DNA of 64,000 nt from contig NZ_PGFZ01000001.1 in NCBI RefSeq assembly GCF_002923755.1, positions 823,959 through 887,958 of the forward strand. The letters run 5' to 3'. Below, one piece after another: positions 52,202 through 61,729 of the stretch (the stretch's first letter is position 1; every line of letters starts with the position of its first letter). This DNA is from Methylovulum psychrotolerans (GTDB lineage: Bacteria > Pseudomonadota > Gammaproteobacteria > Methylococcales > Methylomonadaceae). Position numbers and translations under genes: made by a program. The notes below the pieces were generated by a model. That model was given only the letters and a program-made list of their open reading frames with translations, made no database searches and was not told the DNA's origin.

Positions 52202-53221
52202 TTATGATAATTGTTCGGTAAACTGTTTAATAAGGCCACTAATGATCTGCCATTTTTGCGCTTGGTGCAGTTGTTCACGGCCCATTAACGGCTTGCCTTT
52301 CATCCGTAATAAGCGTTGCTCACGGACAGGGTCATCGGTGACCGGCAATGTCTCCAAGACTTGTTCGGCGGCGCTAGGGTTATTGCACACCAAAATCATA
52401 TCGCAACCCGCCGCCTGGGCAAGGCGGGCGCGTTCGGGGAAGCCCCCTACCGAAGCGGCCCCTTCCATGCTTAAGTCGTCGCTAAAGACGACCCCATTAA
52501 AGGCCAGTTCTTGGCGTAAGATTTGTTTTATCCAAAACGGCGAAAAGCCTGCGGCCAAGGGATCGACATTAGGATAGACGATATGCGCCATCATCACCGC
52601 CTCCATACCTGCCGCAATCAATTGCCGGAACGGCTGCAAATCTTGCATACGGATAGTTTCCAAGTCCCGCTCATCAACGGGTAAGGCCAGATGCGAATCG
52701 GCCGCTACCGCCCCGTGACCCGGAAAATGTTTGCCGGTCGCCGCCATGCCCGCCACTTTCATGCCTTGGCGAAACAGCCCGGCCAACTCGACGACTTCCA
52801 AAGGATCGCGGGAGAAAGCCCGATCGCCGATAATGGTGCTGATGCCGCAATCAACATCCAGCACCGGTGCGAAACTAAAATCCACATCGACAGCCCGCAA
52901 TTCCGCCGCCATCAGCCAGCCTGCCGATTGCGCCAAGGCTTTATTTTCGGCAAAACGGGCTACTGGCGGCAAGCGGGTAAAACCGTCCCGAAACCGCTGT
53001 ACCCGACCGCCTTCTTGATCGACCGCGATCAAAATATCCCCGCGCCGCGCCGCCCGGATAGCCCTTATAAGCGCGGCCACTTGGTCGGCATCTTGAAAAT
53101 TACGCGCGAATAAAATCACCGCACCGACATTGGGATGCCCAAGCAAATCGTGTTCGTGTGCGGTTAAGGCCAAGCCGGCAAGGTCGAGCATGACCGCCCC
53201 GATAGGGAGAGGTTCTTTCAT
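52202..53221 (-). CDS. nagZ: Beta-N-acetylhexosaminidase NagZ
   Basis: Cytoplasmic GH3 enzyme of peptidoglycan recycling that removes GlcNAc from anhydro-muropeptides. 339 residues. IAVDQEGGRVQRF near 65, FAPVLDVD near 117, the catalytic-loop KHFPGHGAVAADSHLALP near 163 and the nucleophile Asp in VVFSDDLSMEGA near 250. The start MKEPLPIGAVMLDLAG is standard. First gene of the nagZ-hpt-mtnP-DUF6882 group. Confidence 0.95.
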   Translation of the reverse strand: MKEPLPIGAVMLDLAGLALTAHEHDLLGHPNVGAVILFARNFQDADQVAALIRAIRAARRGDILIAVDQEGGRVQRFRDGFTRLPPVARFAENKALAQSAGWLMAAELRAVDVDFSFAPVLDVDCGISTIIGDRAFSRDPLEVVELAGLFRQGMKVAGMAATGKHFPGHGAVAADSHLALPVDERDLETIRMQDLQPFRQLIAAGMEAVMMAHIVYPNVDPLAAGFSPFWIKQILRQELAFNGVVFSDDLSMEGAASVGGFPERARLAQAAGCDMILVCNNPSAAEQVLETLPVTDDPVREQRLLRMKGKPLMGREQLHQAQKWQIISGLIKQFTEQLS

Positions 53222-53436
53222 AGTTATTGTTTAACAGATTAGATTATGTTTGTCGTATCAAGCCTATCCATATCAAGATAGGCGGTGAAGTTTTATCGCC
53301 TACCTAAACATATTAGAAAGCCATAGTTTTAAGCACATTATCGATGGAAGGCAACCTCATAGCGATAAGTTTCTTTGCATCCTTAATACTACCTGCAAGA
53401 AGCTGAAAGGTTCAACATAACCAGCGGCAAATGCTT

Positions 53437-55188
53437 TTATTGCAAAACCTTCTGGCCGCGGCTAACAAAACAGCTATTTCCCGTTATTTGTTTGGCGGAC
53501 TTTTTAGCAACGGCGGCCAAGTCGGCAACTTCGACATGAGATTGGCAGCGCTCTGTCATATTGGGGGCAACAACGCCTACCGACAAACTGATCAGCGGGA
53601 AAAAACAGCCGGCACCGGCGCGGTCTTCGGCATAGATCCCCCCTGCCTTAACATCGTCGGCACGGTAATGGTGCGGCACTTGTTCGGCAAAACTGGCCAA
53701 CATCTCTTCGCAACAACCCAGCCAATCTTCACCCGTGAACACGACAATAAAATCATCGCCGCCAATATGACCTACCAACCCACAACGGCTACTCACCGCG
53801 CGTTGTAACGTATCGGCGACCGCTTTGATAATACCGTCACCCGCATTGTAGCCATAGACATCGTTAAAAGGCTTGAAATTGTCCAAGTCAAAATAACCCA
53901 CCGCAAAAGCCTGCTGTTCCGCCAACAAACGGTTAATATAATCATTAATCGGCACACTACCCGGCAATAATGTTAGCGGATTGGCATGTTGGGCATGGTG
54001 GATTTGTTGGCGGGTAATTTCTTCCAACAAATCCCAAACCGTGCCGATACCGGCATACTCACCGTTATGCGTGACAATAAACACCTTATCATGGTCGGCA
54101 TTCGAGGTAAGCTGCTGACTGACAATTTCCACAGGAGTATATTGATCAAAACTTAACGGCGGCTTATCGAGAAACGACCGGACACTTTTTTTGCCATATA
54201 ACTCTAAACCATACCGGCTAGAAAACAGTTTGGCAAAAAACCGCTCGCGCAACAGAACCCCCACCGCTTGTACGCCATCGACTATCGGCAAAAAATTCAA
54301 TTCTGGATTATGCTGAAACCAGTCCAGCACATCAGCCACTGAAGTGCCAGACGGCAAGGCGCTGAGATGTTGGGTAATCTGTGCGACCGCCACCATCCGC
54401 AAAGGTTGGATTGAGACGCGCCGGCTTCCGGTCATCTGAAATAACGCCGCATCCAACGCCCCTAAAGGCACGGAAGCTGGTTTGGCAAAATAAAACCCCT
54501 GCATATAGCGGATACCCAAACGCTCCAGCGCCCTAAACTCATCGGTGGTCTCGACCCCTTCAGCAATCACTTGGCAGTGCATGGAACTGGCAATAGTTTG
54601 GATGGAGCGGACAAAATGGGTTTTGACGGCATCATTGTGCAGGCCTTCAATAAAATGCTTGTCGATTTTGACATAATCAGGCCGCACTTCCGTCCATAAT
54701 CTCAGCCCCGAATAACCGGCCCCCAAATCATCCAGGGCAATCTGAAACCCCATGTCACGGCAGTGCCGGATCACGTTGCGCATCCGTTCATAATTATCGG
54801 TAACCTGATGCTCGGTAATTTCGATCACTACCGAAGCCGGCTTAAGCCCCAGGTGGGCATGGAAATGGCGGGTAATCGCCTCCTTAAAATCCGGATGTAA
54901 CAAGACATTGGGGCTAACATTAATAAACAGCTTTTCCGGCAAATTCAAATCGGCATAATGCCTTAGGCTAATTTCACGCGACAAATATTCCAACTTACCG
55001 CTTAAATTAACTTGATCCGCCGTGGCGAACAGCACAAAAGGCGTATACAACGGGCTACCCGATGGGCCGCGTATCAGCGCCTCATAACCGATAATTTTTT
55101 GGTGCGTAACAGAAACGATAGGCTGAAAATAAGGTGTCAGGTGCTCATTCTCAAGGATCTTGACTAATTCGTCATGTAAGGCGGACAT
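53437..55188 (-). CDS. EAL-CBS-GGDEF cyclic di-GMP protein
   Basis: A 583-residue cytoplasmic protein. An EAL phosphodiesterase domain (about 1-240) has YEALIRG near 35, INVSPNVLLHP, IEITEH, ALDDLGAGYSGL near 152 and IAEGVETTDE near 211. A CBS pair follows (about 255-385) and a GGDEF domain (about 405-575) with YFDLDNFKPFND and HIGGDDFIVVF (GGDDF) near 478. EAL motifs look intact; DDLGAG replaces the usual DDFGTG, and GGDDF is a tolerated variant. So both activities are possible, tuned by a CBS ligand such as ATP/AMP. Domain order EAL-CBS-GGDEF is a known architecture. Monocistronic in appearance. Confidence 0.93.
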   Translation of the reverse strand: MSALHDELVKILENEHLTPYFQPIVSVTHQKIIGYEALIRGPSGSPLYTPFVLFATADQVNLSGKLEYLSREISLRHYADLNLPEKLFINVSPNVLLHPDFKEAITRHFHAHLGLKPASVVIEITEHQVTDNYERMRNVIRHCRDMGFQIALDDLGAGYSGLRLWTEVRPDYVKIDKHFIEGLHNDAVKTHFVRSIQTIASSMHCQVIAEGVETTDEFRALERLGIRYMQGFYFAKPASVPLGALDAALFQMTGSRRVSIQPLRMVAVAQITQHLSALPSGTSVADVLDWFQHNPELNFLPIVDGVQAVGVLLRERFFAKLFSSRYGLELYGKKSVRSFLDKPPLSFDQYTPVEIVSQQLTSNADHDKVFIVTHNGEYAGIGTVWDLLEEITRQQIHHAQHANPLTLLPGSVPINDYINRLLAEQQAFAVGYFDLDNFKPFNDVYGYNAGDGIIKAVADTLQRAVSSRCGLVGHIGGDDFIVVFTGEDWLGCCEEMLASFAEQVPHHYRADDVKAGGIYAEDRAGAGCFFPLISLSVGVVAPNMTERCQSHVEVADLAAVAKKSAKQITGNSCFVSRGQKVLQ

Positions 55189-55433
55189 CTGCTGTTTTTA
55201 ATTGTAAATGCCTAAAGGCGCTAAGGATAGAATTTGTTGGCGGCAATAGCAAGAAATCACCAAGAATTTCATGGGATCTGCCAACTGCGTCACACTTACC
55301 GACAAAGCCCCCCCTTAAAACACCCGGCATATAAAAACTTTAGCACTTATTTTTCCTCAAGTAAATAAGAGCTACCTTAAAAATAATCTCTCCACGATTT
55401 AAATCTGAAGAGCTACGCAGGGCGGCCTATTTT

Positions 55434-55982
55434 TCAATACAAACCCAACTGCAATTTAGCCACTTCCGACATCATGTCACGCGACCAGGGCGGATCTAGG
55501 ACAACTTCGACATTAACGCTGCCGACACCGGGCAAAGCACGGATACCCCGCTCGACGTCGCCTTGGATCACCGGCCCCATGCCGCAACCTGGCGCCGTCA
55601 GGGTCATAATGACCTCAACGGCATAATGGCCGTCCGTCATGGGCGTGACCTTACAATAATAGACCAGACCCAATTCGACGATATTAACCGGAATTTCCGG
55701 GTCATACACCGTACGCATCACTTCCCAGCAATTTTGTTCGATCGCCTCGGCACTGTCCTCCGACACCAAGGTTTGCAACCGCTGCGGCTGCCGCCCTAAG
55801 GCATCGGCATCGCCTCCGGCAATACGCACCATGTGCCCATAGTCGGTGATGACGGTAAAGCTATCGCCCAAGGCCTGATGGACAGTGACCATCATGCCTT
55901 GCCGTAACATCCCGGTGGTACCGTCGGGGATGGTGACAATATCGACATCACGGGTTAAAACAACGCTTTCTTTATCTGTCAT
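55434..55982 (-). CDS. sufT: Fe-S cluster assembly protein SufT (MIP18/DUF59)
   Basis: A 182-residue protein. An N-terminal SufT-specific part (VVLTRDVDIVTIPDGTTGML, about 1-70) precedes a DUF59/MIP18 domain with VYDPEIPVNIVELGLVYY near 90 and MTLTAPGCGMGPVIQGDVE near 125. The single conserved Cys of APGCGMG is present. SufT aids Fe-S cluster maturation. No other suf gene is nearby; it follows yciK by 25 bp on the same strand and may belong to the ubiG-mupP-yciK unit. Confidence 0.88.
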   Translation of the reverse strand: MTDKESVVLTRDVDIVTIPDGTTGMLRQGMMVTVHQALGDSFTVITDYGHMVRIAGGDADALGRQPQRLQTLVSEDSAEAIEQNCWEVMRTVYDPEIPVNIVELGLVYYCKVTPMTDGHYAVEVIMTLTAPGCGMGPVIQGDVERGIRALPGVGSVNVEVVLDPPWSRDMMSEVAKLQLGLY

Positions 55983-56007
55983 AGTCGCTTCTTATTCAGT
56001 CGTATTT

Positions 56008-56736
56008 TTATAAATGGAACGTACGCGCATCAATCGTTTGCCCTGTCACCCCAAGGCTCTGCGCACTAAACAGGTATAGGTAAACCGCCGCCAACGACTC
56101 CATGGCCGGCAGACGGCTTTTATCCTCGGCAGGATACGCCCGCTTTCTGAGCGGCGAATTGACCGGCCCCGGAATCAGCGTATTGACCCTGACGGTATTG
56201 GCGGATTCCAATTCCTCGGCCAGAATTTTCGCAAAACCTTCCAAAGCGATCTTGGCCACGCCGTAAGCGCCCGAATAGGCCGGTGCAGTGCGGGCCGAAG
56301 AATCGGAGGTCATTACTACCGAAGCGTGCGGGCTTTTTTCCAATAACGGCAATAACATCCGGCACAGCAAAAAAGGCGCGTTCAGATTGACATGCAGGCT
56401 TTGCCACCAATCCTTGGTGCTGATTTGTGACAGCGGCGTAAAATGGCTGAACTCGACCGCCGAATGCAGCAAGCCCTGCAAAGCCCCATATTTTTCCTCA
56501 ATCCTATCCGCCAACTCCTGATAGTCGCTTTCATTCGCCCCGGCCAAATCAAACGGATACATAATCGGCTCCGGTCCGCCCGCATCAGTAATGGCATCAT
56601 AAACCGCTTCCAGTTTGGGGATGTGCTTGTCCAGCAAAATGATATGCGCACCGTGCTTGGCTAAAGCCAAAGCCGCTGTCGAACCTAAGCCGCCGCCCGC
56701 ACCTGTGATCAAAATAACATTATCGTTCAGTAACAT
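56008..56736 (-). CDS. yciK: YciK-like short-chain dehydrogenase/reductase
   Basis: A 242-residue SDR. The ATG at 56736 overlaps mupP by 10 nt and gives MLLNDNVILITGAGGGLGSTAA with the NAD(P) motif. The catalytic YxxxK is in AYSGAYGVAKIALEGF near residue 156, with the Ser in VVMTSDSSART. LHVNLNAPFLLCRMLL and VNTLIPGPVNSPLR are SDR features. The order ubiG-mupP-yciK is shared with pseudomonads. Substrate unknown. Confidence 0.88.
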   Translation of the reverse strand: MLLNDNVILITGAGGGLGSTAALALAKHGAHIILLDKHIPKLEAVYDAITDAGGPEPIMYPFDLAGANESDYQELADRIEEKYGALQGLLHSAVEFSHFTPLSQISTKDWWQSLHVNLNAPFLLCRMLLPLLEKSPHASVVMTSDSSARTAPAYSGAYGVAKIALEGFAKILAEELESANTVRVNTLIPGPVNSPLRKRAYPAEDKSRLPAMESLAAVYLYLFSAQSLGVTGQTIDARTFHL

Positions 56737-57407
56737 AAAGCGGTATCTATCCAAGTTAAAAGTTCTGTCGGAGCACTAATTAGCGCGTCGGCTCCCCATG
56801 TTTCCGGCCTGTCATCCGGTTTGAGATAACCATAAACCGCCGCCAGCGTCTTCATTTGGGCATTTTTACCCGCGACAATATCATGATGGGCATCACCGAC
56901 ATAAACGCACTCCCACGGTTGCACGGCCGCCCGGCGGCACGCTTCCAGCATCGGTTCGGCATGGGGCTTAGGGTGGGCCGTGGTATCGCCGCTGACGATA
57001 CAGGCCGCACGTCCTGCCAATTGCAAGGCCGCCATTAACGGTAACGTGAAGCGTTCGCGCTTGTTAGTCACCACTCCCCACTTGAGGCCACGCGCTTCCA
57101 GTGCCGCTAAAGTCTCGGCCATACCGCTAAAAAATACGCTGTATTCGGCGATGTTGTTTTGGTAGCACTCCAGCATCGTGTTTAACAACGCCTCTTGCTC
57201 AGCCGCCGTGGCGCTATCGCCTAGGCAATCTTTAATCATCGCCGCCGCACCGTAGGAGATGAACGGCCTGACCGCCACCGGATCAACCGTGGCAAAACCG
57301 TGCTGACGGAAAGCCTGGTTAAGGCAAGCCAGCAAATCGGGCGCCGTGTCCACTAAAGTGCCGTCCAAATCAAACAGCACACAAGCGAGCTTAAAATCAG
57401 TCGCCAT
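56727..57407 (-). CDS. mupP: HAD phosphatase, N-acetylmuramic acid 6-phosphate phosphatase MupP (or phosphoglycolate phosphatase)
   Basis: A 226-residue HAD hydrolase. Motif I VLFDLDGTLVDTAPDL near residue 11, motif II WGVVTNKRERF near 111, motif III/IV HPKPHAEPML and VYVGDAHHDIVAGKNA near 165. Sequence alone fits the Gph family. The location between ubiG and yciK, as in Pseudomonas, favours MupP, which dephosphorylates MurNAc-6-P in cell wall recycling. NagZ in the same window supports such a pathway. Starts 6 bp after ubiG. Confidence 0.82.
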   Translation of the reverse strand: MATDFKLACVLFDLDGTLVDTAPDLLACLNQAFRQHGFATVDPVAVRPFISYGAAAMIKDCLGDSATAAEQEALLNTMLECYQNNIAEYSVFFSGMAETLAALEARGLKWGVVTNKRERFTLPLMAALQLAGRAACIVSGDTTAHPKPHAEPMLEACRRAAVQPWECVYVGDAHHDIVAGKNAQMKTLAAVYGYLKPDDRPETWGADALISAPTELLTWIDTALCY

Positions 57408-57413
57408 AACGGT

Positions 57414-58121
57414 TTACCCGGTACGCTCAAAAACGGCGATATAATTCACGCCGATGTCTTTACCCAAACTAAATTGCTTATTCAGCGGGTTATAGCCGAT
57501 ACCGACCATACCCTGCAAACTTAAACCCGCTGTCCGTGCCGTCTGGCATAACTCAGACGGCTTAATGAAAGTCTTATAATCGTGCGTTCCCTTAGGCACC
57601 ATTTGCAGCAGATGCTCCGCCGCCAAAATGGCTAACAGATAAGCCTTAGGCTGGCGGTTTAATGTCGAAAAAAACACCTTGCCGCCCGGCTTTACCAAGC
57701 GGCTACACGCCGTGATAATTGAACCCGGATCAGGGACATGTTCAAGCATTTCCATGCAAGTCAGATGGTCAAATCCGGCCGGCTCCTGTTCGGCCAAAGC
57801 TTCGGCGCTGATTTTTTGGTATCTGGCGGTACTGCCGGACTCCAAGCCATGCAAATCAGCAATATCCACCAACTCCTCGCTCAAGTCGATGCCGAGAGCA
57901 TGGGCGCCGTGTTGCGCCAACGCTTCAGTTAAAATGCCGCCGCCGCAACCGATATCAACGATGCGCTGGCCCGCCAGATTGGCATAGCGTTGGATAAACG
58001 CCAGCCGCAAGGGGTTAATGTCATGCAAGGTTTTAAATTCGCCTTGCGGATCCCACCAACGCTCGGCCATAGCGCCGAATTTATGGATTTCATGTAAGTG
58101 TACGTTATCTGTTGTCATCAT
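57414..58121 (-). CDS. ubiG: Ubiquinone biosynthesis O-methyltransferase
   Basis: SAM-dependent enzyme doing both O-methylations in ubiquinone synthesis. About 235 residues from the ATG at 58121 (an adjacent ATG at 58118 is equally possible). HEIHKFGAMAERWWDPQGEFKTLHDINPLRL is the UbiG signature; the SAM site is VDIGCGGGILTEALAQHGA near 53 and CMEMLEHVPDP near 122. VPKGTHDYKTFIKPSEL is also typical. First gene of ubiG-mupP-yciK-sufT and divergent from aroQ. Confidence 0.95.
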   Translation of the reverse strand: MMTTDNVHLHEIHKFGAMAERWWDPQGEFKTLHDINPLRLAFIQRYANLAGQRIVDIGCGGGILTEALAQHGAHALGIDLSEELVDIADLHGLESGSTARYQKISAEALAEQEPAGFDHLTCMEMLEHVPDPGSIITACSRLVKPGGKVFFSTLNRQPKAYLLAILAAEHLLQMVPKGTHDYKTFIKPSELCQTARTAGLSLQGMVGIGYNPLNKQFSLGKDIGVNYIAVFERTG

Positions 58122-58231
58122 TGTGCCAAACGCTATAATCAATTGTCATTAGTTTACTCTATTGCTAGGTTATTCGTCATTTTACGCGATGTTTTTCTTG
58201 CGGTGGGCTATTTTAGGCAAAAAACAATAGA

Positions 58232-58259
58232 TGGACAAAATCTGCTAAAACGGTAAAAT
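58232..58259 (+). promoter_or_regulatory. Promoter of aroQ-accB-accC
   Basis: TGGACA (58232-58237), 16-bp spacer, TAAAAT (58254-58259). About 48 bp before the aroQ ATG, in the 185-bp region divergent from ubiG. Confidence 0.55.
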
Positions 58260-58306
58260 TGTAGGGCTAAATGACCCACTAACCCCGTCAACCAGCACCT
58301 ACTTTA

Positions 58307-58753
58307 ATGGCAACCATCACCGTACTAAATGGCCCCAACCTCAACCTTTTGGGACTGCGCGAACCTAGCCATTACGGAAACAAAACCTTGGCGGATATCC
58401 AGGCCTCCTTAACAGAGCAGGCCGACGGGCTTGGCCATCGCTTGCCGTTTTACCAAAGCAACGCCGAACATGAACTCATCGGGCTTATCCACCAGGCCTA
58501 CCGTGACGGCGTTGATTTTATCATCATCAACCCAGCCGCCTTTACCCATACCAGCGTCGCGCTCCGTGACGCGCTGCTGGCAACGCAAATCCCTTTTATA
58601 GAGGTTCACCTCTCCAACGTATATGCACGTGAGCCTTTTAGAAAACATTCCTATTTTTCAGATATTGCCAAAGGCGTTATTTGTGGACTGGGAGCAACCG
58701 GATACGCATTGGCCTTGCAGGCCGCGCATCAACTATTAGCCGAGAGACAATAA
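58307..58753 (+). CDS. aroQ: 3-dehydroquinate dehydratase, type II
   Basis: Third step of the shikimate pathway. 148 residues. [21 protein letters not shown] at the start, [17 protein letters not shown] near 48, [19 protein letters not shown] near 73, [22 protein letters not shown] near 96 with catalytic His. The order aroQ-accB-accC is common in gammaproteobacteria. accB starts 5 bp after the stop. Confidence 0.97.
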   Translation: MATITVLNGPNLNLLGLREPSHYGNKTLADIQASLTEQADGLGHRLPFYQSNAEHELIGLIHQAYRDGVDFIIINPAAFTHTSVALRDALLATQIPFIEVHLSNVYAREPFRKHSYFSDIAKGVICGLGATGYALALQAAHQLLAERQ

Positions 58754-58758
58754 AAACA

Positions 58759-59205
58759 ATGGATATTAAAAAAATTCAAAAACTGATCGAGTTGGTCGAA
58801 AAATCGGGCATCGCCGAACTGGAAGTGCAAGAAGGCGAAGAAAGCATCCGCATCAGCCGCTATTCCGCCGCACCTACCCAGATTGCCTACCCGCAACAAA
58901 TGCTCCCGGCCAGCCCAGTTCCCGCCCCTGCCGTCCCTGTAATCGCCCCTGCCGAAGAAACGGCGGTCAGCGGCCATGTCGTCAAATCGCCAATGGTCGG
59001 CACATTTTACCGTTCCGCCTCACCTGGCACCAAAGTGTTTGTCGAAATTGGCCAAACTGTCCAAACCGGCGACACATTGTGCATTATCGAAGCGATGAAA
59101 ATTCTTAACCAAATTGAAGCCGACCACAGCGGTGTCATCAAGCAAATCTTAGTGGATAACGCCGAACCTGTCGAATACGGACAGCCTTTATTCATCATTG
59201 AATAA
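58759..59205 (+). CDS. accB: Biotin carboxyl carrier protein of acetyl-CoA carboxylase
   Basis: A 148-residue BCCP. N-terminal [23 protein letters not shown], a Pro/Ala linker (about 45-75) and a C-terminal biotinyl domain with the biotin lysine in [13 protein letters not shown] near residue 113. The usual EAMKM/EAMKL appears here as EAMKI. The ATG at 58759 fits the family; an upstream in-frame ATG lies inside aroQ. Works with AccC, encoded 18 bp downstream, in fatty acid synthesis. Confidence 0.97.
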   Translation: MDIKKIQKLIELVEKSGIAELEVQEGEESIRISRYSAAPTQIAYPQQMLPASPVPAPAVPVIAPAEETAVSGHVVKSPMVGTFYRSASPGTKVFVEIGQTVQTGDTLCIIEAMKILNQIEADHSGVIKQILVDNAEPVEYGQPLFIIE

Positions 59206-59223
59206 CACGGGAAAAAAGAAGAT

Positions 59224-60567
59224 ATGTTCGATAAAATTGTTATTGCCAACCGCGGCGAGATAGCCCTGCGTATCTTACGCGCCTGTAGGGAACTGGGCGT
59301 TAAAGTGGTCGCTGTCCACTCCGAAGCTGACCGCGATTTAAAACACGTCCGCCTAGCCGACGAATCGGTATGCATAGGCCCCGCCGCCTCCGCCGACAGT
59401 TACCTGAACATTCCGGCGATTATCAGCGCTGCCGAAGTCACCGATGCCGAAGCCATCCATCCAGGCTACGGGTTTCTATCGGAAAACGCCGATTTCGCCG
59501 AAAAAGTCAAACAAAGCGGCTTTGTCTTCATCGGTCCCAATGCCGACACCATCCGTATGATGGGCGACAAAATCTCCGCCAAAAACGCCATGCTGGCAGC
59601 GGGCATCCCTTGCGTCCCAGGTAACAACGACCCGCTTTCCGACGACAATAAAAAGAACCTTAAGCTGGCGCAAGAAATCGGCTATCCGGTCATCATTAAA
59701 GCCGCTGGCGGCGGCGGCGGACGCGGGATGCGTACCGTCCACACCGAAGCCGCGCTGATCAACGCCATTGCCATGACCAAAGCCGAAGCCGGCAGCGCGT
59801 TCGGCAACCCGACCGTGTACATGGAAAAGTTTCTTGAAGACCCCCGCCATATCGAATTTCAGGTCATGGCCGACTCCTACGGCAACGCCATCCACTTAGG
59901 CGAGCGCGACTGCTCCATGCAGCGCCGCCACCAAAAAGTCGTTGAAGAAGCCCCGGCTCCCGGCATTACCGAAGAACAACGTCGGCTTATTGGCGAACGT
60001 TGCGCCAAAGCCTGTATCGACATCGGCTATCTCGGTGCCGGCACCTTCGAATTCTTATACGAAAAAGGCGAGTTTTACTTCATCGAAATGAATACCCGCG
60101 TCCAAGTTGAGCATCCGGTCACGGAAATGGTCACCGGTTTTGATATTGTCAAAGAGCAGTTGCGCATTGCCGCAGGCGAACGCCTGTCCATTACCCAAGA
60201 CCAAGTCAAAATCCAAGGCCACGCAATTGAATGCCGCCTCAACGCCGAAGACCCGCAAACTTTCATGCCCTGCCCTGGCAAAATTGAGCAATTCCACATG
60301 CCGGGTGGCCCCGGTATCCGTTGCGAAACCCATATTTACAACGGTTACAAAGTGCCGCCCTATTATGACTCGATGATCGGCAAGCTGATTGCCCACGGCG
60401 AAACCCGTAGCAGCGCGATTGCCCGCATGAACACCGCCTTAAGCGAAATCATTATTGACGGCATCAAAACCAACATCCCGCTGCAACAAGACATCATGAA
60501 CGACAGCGCCTTTGCCGCAGGTGGACAAAACATCCATTATTTGGAAAAGAAGTTGGGGCTTTATTAA
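59224..60567 (+). CDS. accC: Biotin carboxylase subunit of acetyl-CoA carboxylase
   Basis: ATP-grasp enzyme that carboxylates biotin on AccB. 447 residues. [20 protein letters not shown] start, [16 protein letters not shown] near 79, the ATP-binding glycine loop [11 protein letters not shown] near 160, and [31 protein letters not shown] near 275 with catalytic Glu/Arg. The [13 protein letters not shown] segment follows. Length normal. Last gene of the aroQ-accB-accC operon. Confidence 0.98.
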   Translation: MFDKIVIANRGEIALRILRACRELGVKVVAVHSEADRDLKHVRLADESVCIGPAASADSYLNIPAIISAAEVTDAEAIHPGYGFLSENADFAEKVKQSGFVFIGPNADTIRMMGDKISAKNAMLAAGIPCVPGNNDPLSDDNKKNLKLAQEIGYPVIIKAAGGGGGRGMRTVHTEAALINAIAMTKAEAGSAFGNPTVYMEKFLEDPRHIEFQVMADSYGNAIHLGERDCSMQRRHQKVVEEAPAPGITEEQRRLIGERCAKACIDIGYLGAGTFEFLYEKGEFYFIEMNTRVQVEHPVTEMVTGFDIVKEQLRIAAGERLSITQDQVKIQGHAIECRLNAEDPQTFMPCPGKIEQFHMPGGPGIRCETHIYNGYKVPPYYDSMIGKLIAHGETRSSAIARMNTALSEIIIDGIKTNIPLQQDIMNDSAFAAGGQNIHYLEKKLGLY

Positions 60568-60628
60568 TTTATAAGCCCGTAGGACGGATAAGCGTTGGCC
60601 TTAGATGCGTGCCAGCACTTGTCCATCT

Positions 60629-60691
60629 ATACTTCAAACGGTCAAGTTTTCGATTTTTAGGATTAACCGAAAACTTGACTGTTCAGAGTAT
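60629..60691. repeat. Long inverted repeat downstream of accC
   Basis: GTCAAGTTTTCG (60641-60652) and CGAAAACTTGAC (60668-60679) are perfect, extended to 16 pairs with one G-U (60637-60683). After a 3-nt internal loop ATACT (60629-60633) pairs with AGTAT (60687-60691). Loop of 15 nt. No T-run. Could be a transcript end or a small mobile palindrome. Confidence 0.6.
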
Positions 60692-60697
60692 ATACTC
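60686..60697. promoter_or_regulatory. Perfect 12-bp palindrome GAGTATATACTC
   Basis: Operator-like palindrome, flanked by ACTG and CAGT-like ends, overlapping the edge of the inverted repeat. It lies 145 bp upstream of prmA. Candidate regulator site only. Confidence 0.3.
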
Positions 60698-60783
60698 CAG
60701 TTCCGACCGGATACCTCAGAGAAATAGATAGCCCGTAAAAATCCCCCTGACAGAGACCGCATGGGAATACACCCTCTGTGATG

Positions 60784-60805
60784 GGTAGCCAACTTGTAGG
60801 CTACC
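60784..60805 (+). promoter_or_regulatory. Leader hairpin before prmA
   Basis: GGTAGCC (60784-60790) and GGCTACC (60799-60805) form a 7-bp stem 36 bp before the prmA ATG. A second pairing CAGAG/CTCTG encloses the segment just upstream. Confidence 0.35.
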
Positions 60806-60841
60806 GATTTCCACCCCGTCCACCCTCACCCCCCACCCACT

Positions 60842-61720
60842 ATGGCCTGGCATCAACTCACCGTTATCACCCACGAACACCTAGCCCCTAAGCTTGCCGA
60901 TTTTTTCGACCAGTTAGGCGCAGTGTCGGTCACTTATATGGATGCCGAAGACGAGCCGGTTTACGAGCCGGCCATCGGTGAGACCAAAATCTGGACGCGC
61001 ACCCAAGTGATCGCCCTATATGAGCTCGATGCCGAACCGGAACAGTTAAAAGCGACCGCCTACCAGCAATTTTCGCCGCAAGACTTGTTCGATTGGCAAT
61101 ACGAAGAAATTGCCGACCAAGTCTGGGAACGGGCGTGGATGGAATTTTATCACCCGATGAAATTCGCCGACCGGCTTTGGGTCTGCCCGACAGGGCAAGA
61201 ACAGCACGAACCCGGAACCGTCTGCCTGACCCTAGACCCCGGTTTGGCGTTTGGCACAGGCACGCACCCAACTACCGCATTATGCCTGGAATGGCTGGCC
61301 AGCCATGACCTGACGGGCAAAACCGTCATTGATTATGGCTGCGGTTCCGGCATTCTGGCGGTGGCGGCTGTGTTACTGGGCGCCAAACACGCTTACGCAG
61401 TCGACATTGACCCGCAAGCACTGACCGCAACCCAAGACAATGCCGCAAAAAATAACGTCCAAGCGCAAATAAGCGGCTATCTGCCCGAACAGTTCACGCC
61501 TGTACTGGCCGATGTGGTGTTGGCCAATATCTTGGCCAAACCGCTGATTGATCTGGCCACGCCTATTAGCGCTTTAGTGGCGGCGGGTGGGCAATTGGTC
61601 TTATCAGGGATTTTGCATGACCAAGGCGACGCGGTCATGGCGGCTTACCAACAGGCCATCGCCTTTAACCCGCCCCGGCAACAAGAGGACTGGCTAAGGC
61701 TGGACGGCGGCAAACGCTGA
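60842..61720 (+). CDS. prmA: Ribosomal protein L11 methyltransferase
   Basis: A 292-residue SAM methyltransferase that trimethylates L11. N-terminal L11-binding domain (MAWHQLTVITHEHLAPKLADFF), WERAWMEFYHPMKFADRLWVCPT near 98, LDPGLAFGTGTHPTTALCLEWL near 137, and SAM motif VIDYGCGSGILAVAAVLLGA near 160. VVLANILAKPLIDLA near 222 is also typical. Normal length. Followed 9 bp later by the DUF3426 gene. Confidence 0.96.
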   Translation: MAWHQLTVITHEHLAPKLADFFDQLGAVSVTYMDAEDEPVYEPAIGETKIWTRTQVIALYELDAEPEQLKATAYQQFSPQDLFDWQYEEIADQVWERAWMEFYHPMKFADRLWVCPTGQEQHEPGTVCLTLDPGLAFGTGTHPTTALCLEWLASHDLTGKTVIDYGCGSGILAVAAVLLGAKHAYAVDIDPQALTATQDNAAKNNVQAQISGYLPEQFTPVLADVVLANILAKPLIDLATPISALVAAGGQLVLSGILHDQGDAVMAAYQQAIAFNPPRQQEDWLRLDGGKR

Positions 61721-61729
61721 CCTGCCGCG

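Noticed and set aside
53262-53283. GCCTATC/GATAGGC hairpin upstream of nagZ as a terminator
   Set aside because: Seven-bp stem with an 8-nt loop and no T-run; too weak to claim.
60677-60701. LexA-box-like CTG..CAG around the palindrome upstream of prmA
   Set aside because: Spacing between CTG and CAG does not match the 10-bp gap of the gammaproteobacterial SOS box.
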